Source: JADKIH01 sp031417395
Lineage (GTDB): Bacteria > Bacteroidota > Bacteroidia > AKYH767-A > 2013-40CM-41-45
Assembly (NCBI GenBank): GCA_031417395.1
Contig: JANOVM010000036.1
Location: 1-64,000 of the forward strand
Length of the DNA: 64,000 bases
Direction: 5' to 3'
Each line of letters starts with the position of its first letter. The stretch's first letter is position 1. Below, piece after piece: positions 61,165-64,000 of the stretch. Made by a program: the position numbers and the translations under genes. Under the pieces are notes generated by a model. That model made no database searches and was not told the origin of the DNA. It saw nothing but the letters and a program-made list of their open reading frames with translations.

Positions 61165-62511
61165 TTAACGGTTTACTATTATTTTTCTTGTTGTTATGCC
61201 AAGTTTTGTTTTAATGTAAACTATGTATAAGCCGTTAACATCAAGGTTTAAGATTGTCGAATTTTCCGTTGTTTGATTTTTTATTATTTGTTTTCCAAAC
61301 ATGTCTGTGACTATTATTTCCGCAAAGTCAGTAAAAAGATCAATTTTAAATTCTCCGGTAGAAGGATTCGGATAAATAGAAAACAAATTATTTTCTTCCA
61401 TGTTTTTATCTATACTTGAAATTATTCCTGTAGTGGTTCCCTGAAAATAAAGCGATAACGGAAAATTTCCCTGTTGTCCGGTAAATACTGCTGCCGGAAC
61501 ACGGATTAAAAATGTGTGATTACCGGCAGTAACAGGACCCAGATTAATTCTTCTTATATCTATTACATCTCCCGGACACCAATTACTAAATGATTGCCAC
61601 TGAGCGCTGGATTTAGCCGATGGGCCATAAATTCCATTAGCCTGGGTATTGTATTGGCGGAATGGCTCACAGGTCGGACGCCCCGGCCTGTAGGAAAGAA
61701 CTAAAGAACTATCAAAATAGGCGTAATGCCATCTTCTAATGTATTCTTCACCACCGGTATTTGAACCATGATTGGATGTAATGAGAAAAAAGGCAGCGTC
61801 TGTTAAATTATTGGGAACATTAAACGATATGGTCTTTGTTGTTTTTCCAATAGTGTCAGTCGCATCGGTCTGATAGTTATTGAAATTGTTTTTAAAGAAT
61901 AAGGGTATCAAAACATTTGTATTTTGAGGAAGAGCAGAGGCGTTTGTTACAAATTCCAGTTTCCCCATAAAGACATCGTTACGTCCGGAGCAGCCGGCCA
62001 CTTGTGTTTGAGCAGCGTATGGAACTCCAAATAAAGACAGCTCGATCCATATATCAAAATTATTTGTTATGGCAGTATCTTTCAAAAGCATGGCAACATT
62101 GTCTACATTAAAAGTAAAAGGAACTGAATCAGGTTGAATGTTTTTATTCATAAAAGGAGTAATAAATCTTCCAAGTTCAATGCGCTGCACGCTATCCGGA
62201 GTATATGTCGCAGAACCGATGGGAACTAAAGCCATATTCACATTTCCAATCCTGTCATAATTATCACATAATGCTTTAATGGTAACATTCATCTGCAAAG
62301 TAGTACCGATGGAAAGAAGTTCAGTGCTTGTCAGTTTTCTTGCAAATAAATCATTTGAATGTTTTATTACGCCGGCAGGCGGAGGAGGATTGGTGACAAA
62401 TGCAGCATAACCATCAAAATAAATAATACTATCCATTACGGTAATGGTTGTTTGTGCTGTAGAATGTATTACAGCAAATGCAAATGTCAGTAGTAATAAA
62501 TATTTTTTCAT
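61165..62511 (-). CDS. Peptide-N-glycosidase F-like secreted protein with T9SS type A sorting domain
   Basis: A 448-residue exported protein. Signal peptide 1-19 (ending HSTAQ). The N-terminal half is a beta-rich domain (~20-190), the second half fits the C-terminal jelly roll of PNGase F: ITSNHGSNTGGEEYIRRWHYAYFDSSLVLSYRPGRPTCEPFRQYNTQANGIYG and SNWCPGDVIDIRRINLG in pieces. PNGase F removes N-glycans from glycoproteins by hydrolysing the Asn amide. Whether the key acidic residues of the first domain are present I cannot verify. The C-terminus (FSIYPNPSTGEFKIDLF to TTRKIIVNR) is a T9SS tail, so it is secreted. Confidence 0.82.
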   Translation of the reverse strand: MKKYLLLLTFAFAVIHSTAQTTITVMDSIIYFDGYAAFVTNPPPPAGVIKHSNDLFARKLTSTELLSIGTTLQMNVTIKALCDNYDRIGNVNMALVPIGSATYTPDSVQRIELGRFITPFMNKNIQPDSVPFTFNVDNVAMLLKDTAITNNFDIWIELSLFGVPYAAQTQVAGCSGRNDVFMGKLEFVTNASALPQNTNVLIPLFFKNNFNNYQTDATDTIGKTTKTISFNVPNNLTDAAFFLITSNHGSNTGGEEYIRRWHYAYFDSSLVLSYRPGRPTCEPFRQYNTQANGIYGPSAKSSAQWQSFSNWCPGDVIDIRRINLGPVTAGNHTFLIRVPAAVFTGQQGNFPLSLYFQGTTTGIISSIDKNMEENNLFSIYPNPSTGEFKIDLFTDFAEIIVTDMFGKQIIKNQTTENSTILNLDVNGLYIVYIKTKLGITTRKIIVNR

Positions 62512-62638
62512 ATATTTTTTTATTAGATAGATTATTATGTTATTAGTTTTTCGGTGCTTAAATAAGACAGATAGCCATATTTGTTAAATTTAGAAAAGTT
62601 AAATATACTAAAAGTCAAGAAAGGAAATTCTTTACGAA

Positions 62639-62830
62639 CTATTTTTGTTGCTTTAAAAGTCGTCCGAGTGCAACGATCCCACCCCCCAAGGCACAAATTA
62701 AAGGTGCATTTTCGCTACTGCCAAAAATGTTTAAGTAACTTATGCAAAGTCCAATCATCCAACCGGCGATAATTCCAACAAACACTTGCTCGATAGACTT
62801 TCTTTTAAATGTAATTCCGAGACTTTTCAT
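62639..62830 (-). CDS. Small two-helix membrane protein
   Basis: A 63-residue protein with two hydrophobic stretches (~17-34, VFVGIIAGWMIGLCISYL, and ~44-56, ICALGGGIVALG), a basic N-terminus (MKSLGITFKRKS) and a basic C-terminus (LLKQQK). Composition and topology suggest a small membrane protein. It is in an otherwise unoccupied stretch, but its size means coding evidence is modest and no family is recognised. Confidence 0.5.
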   Translation of the reverse strand: MKSLGITFKRKSIEQVFVGIIAGWMIGLCISYLNIFGSSENAPLICALGGGIVALGRLLKQQK

Positions 62831-63031
62831 AATTTTGATTAATCAAATAGTAATAGTCGTAATCATTAGAGGATCATGTGGTCGTCAAGAATATACGCAA
62901 ACTGTAATTTTCCTAGTTTCAATTACCTCACCTCAAATATAGTAAAAACAAACCTACTATTGATTCATAAAATTCTAATTTTTAACGATAATATATCATC
63001 GGGTATAAGCATTTCAGTACCGGAAACCATA

Positions 63032-63478
63032 TTATTTTGCCAGATTAATTAATTCTCTTTCCAACCGATCAAAGTTTTCTTCATTTTTGGGAATTACAAA
63101 TCGTTTGATTTTTTCACATTCTTCGGCGGTATTGAAAATCATTCTAAAAGATATTTTAGACTTTGAATCATTGATGTATGCAAATTCCACTTCCATATCG
63201 AATATTGGCTGAGAGACCCTTTTCCAGGAAATTAATTTGTTGGGCAAAACTGTTTTAAATATAGATGAGTTTTCGTAATGACCATTTTCCGGTCCATGCA
63301 TAGTCAAAGTCCGCTTTCCTTCAGGCCGTAAGTCAAATTCATGAATAGTATTTGTAAATCCTTCAGGTCCCCACCAGCTTTGTAAATGCAATGGATTAGC
63401 AAAAGCATTATAAACTGACTCTACAGATGCATTTACTATTCTTGAACTGTATATTTTATAATCGGGATTGGAATTCAT
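63032..63478 (-). CDS. SRPBCC-fold (AHSA1-like) ligand-binding protein
   Basis: A 148-residue cytoplasmic protein. It matches the AHA1-like SRPBCC group: IYSSRIVNASVESVYNAFANPLHLQSWWGPEGFTNTIHEFDLRPEGKRTLTMHGP in pieces, with the family hallmark SWWGP and the later FDMEVEFAYIN strand, and a C-terminal helix (NFDRLERELINLAK). Such START-like proteins bind hydrophobic ligands. It begins 11 bp after the stop of the next gene upstream on the minus strand, so they form an operon. Small proteins of this group are often paired with ArsR regulators; none is visible here. Confidence 0.9.
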   Translation of the reverse strand: MNSNPDYKIYSSRIVNASVESVYNAFANPLHLQSWWGPEGFTNTIHEFDLRPEGKRTLTMHGPENGHYENSSIFKTVLPNKLISWKRVSQPIFDMEVEFAYINDSKSKISFRMIFNTAEECEKIKRFVIPKNEENFDRLERELINLAK

Positions 63479-63489
63479 GTATTTTAAAA

Positions 63490-64000
63490 TTAATTAAATA
63501 TTTTGTCTAAAGTTGGTTTTTGAGCTAATAAATGTCTGGCACCAAAAACAATTAAGACATTCTCATTATATTGAAAGCTATTGTAAATATTTCTTAAAAT
63601 TACACTGTCTCGAATTTGTAAAGAATTACTTTGGATTTCACTAAACGGTACCCGGTCAAATTCTGTTTGCGCCAATTCAAAATTATTTAAGTCAATAGTT
63701 TTATTTTCATTGTTAACCTTATACAAGTTTTCAAAGTAGAGCCATAAACTTTCTTTGTCTGAAAGAATGATTTTGCATCTAAGTTTAATATATTTTTCAA
63801 TAAAATAATTATATTCAAAATTCAAATCTTTAGCATCATTATAACCAGAAACAAATTGAGGAATAAATCTCTGCATAACTAAAAAATAAAGAATCTGATT
63901 GCTATCATATTTTTTTAAAAGCCCTGTAATTTCAATACTATCAGGGCAATCCGCATTTTGCAGTTTTATCTTAAAAGAATCGGCTAAAAATTTTAAAAAT
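63490..64000 (-). CDS. Partial gene, running off the right edge (TraB/ChaN-like end)
   Basis: At least 170 codons are open on the minus strand from 64000 to the stop at 63490; the start lies beyond the window. An internal ATG at 63876 is therefore not necessarily the start. The visible part is mainly helical, with IRDSVILRNIYNSFQYNENVLIVFGARHLLAQ near the end. The strand-then-GARH motif at the C-terminus resembles TraB/GumN-like or ChaN-like proteins, in which a conserved Gly-x-x-His sits in this position. This is suggestive only. It shares an operon with the SRPBCC gene. Confidence 0.7.
   Translation of the reverse strand, partial: FLKFLADSFKIKLQNADCPDSIEITGLLKKYDSNQILYFLVMQRFIPQFVSGYNDAKDLNFEYNYFIEKYIKLRCKIILSDKESLWLYFENLYKVNNENKTIDLNNFELAQTEFDRVPFSEIQSNSLQIRDSVILRNIYNSFQYNENVLIVFGARHLLAQKPTLDKIFN

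Noticed and set aside
62581..62772. 63-codon plus-strand frame opposite the small membrane protein
   Set aside because: It has no hydrophobic or domain pattern, and the opposite strand encodes a better two-helix protein.

Overview
The window looks like a chromosomal segment of an AT-rich member of the phylum Bacteroidota. Evidence: at least ten exported proteins end in type IX secretion (T9SS) sorting domains (nine type A, one type B), lipoproteins with Bacteroidota-style Cys-Lys/Asp-rich tethers are present, translation starts lack clear Shine-Dalgarno sequences, and two promoters fit the TAnnTTTG -7 box of this phylum. I cannot place it below phylum from this sequence alone. No rRNA, tRNA, CRISPR array, prophage or intact insertion sequence was found.

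Layout. 1-700: a repeat-rich intergenic region. 0.7-8.3 kb: a lipobox-bearing T9SS beta-propeller protein, a zinc-ribbon/winged-helix-like unknown, a VWA protein, a DUF6340-like lipoprotein, a DUF4258 protein and the pseudouridine synthase RluF. 8.6-22.7 kb: a T9SS protein, a DUF4382 lipoprotein, a cNMP-binding SpoIIE phosphatase, a large M4 (thermolysin-type) T9SS protease, a LytTR regulator/propeller histidine kinase operon, a CpcT/CpeT-like protein, a tandem universal stress protein and a CsbD-like protein. 23-32.5 kb: a fatty-acid desaturase, a stand-alone SF2 helicase, a polytopic membrane protein, a Lys/Glu-rich exported protein and a three-gene envelope cluster of unknown function. 32.5-43.5 kb: a giant T9SS protein, glnS, a PCMD-like T9SS protein, an ECF sigma factor overlapping an anti-sigma-like membrane protein, and a 7TM SpoIIE phosphatase. 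43.5-44.85 kb: a repeat-rich intergenic island. 44.8-57.6 kb: a run of surface proteins (T9SS type B PKD protein, beta-helix, metalloprotease with dockerin-like end, NHL propeller) and a DUF2490 barrel. 57.6-64 kb: an esterase, a second repeat island, a membrane-anchored Ntn hydrolase, a PNGase F-like T9SS protein, small proteins, an SRPBCC protein and a gene running off the right edge.

Functionally the window is mostly cell-envelope and extracellular degradative machinery (proteases, a putative deglycosidase, adhesin-like repeat proteins) with several signalling modules (LytTR two-component pair, ECF sigma/anti-sigma pair, two SpoIIE phosphatases with near-identical catalytic halves but different sensors). 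Scattered housekeeping genes are glnS, rluF and the desaturase.

The least explained signals are non-coding: a ~600 bp element with 31-bp terminal inverted repeats present at both 0.1-0.6 kb and 43.6-44.2 kb; a family of degraded relics with a common coding start that recalls IS200-like/REP-associated transposases; a 14.6-copy 8-bp tandem array at 48.1 kb; and an orphan minus-strand terminator in the leader of the two-component operon.
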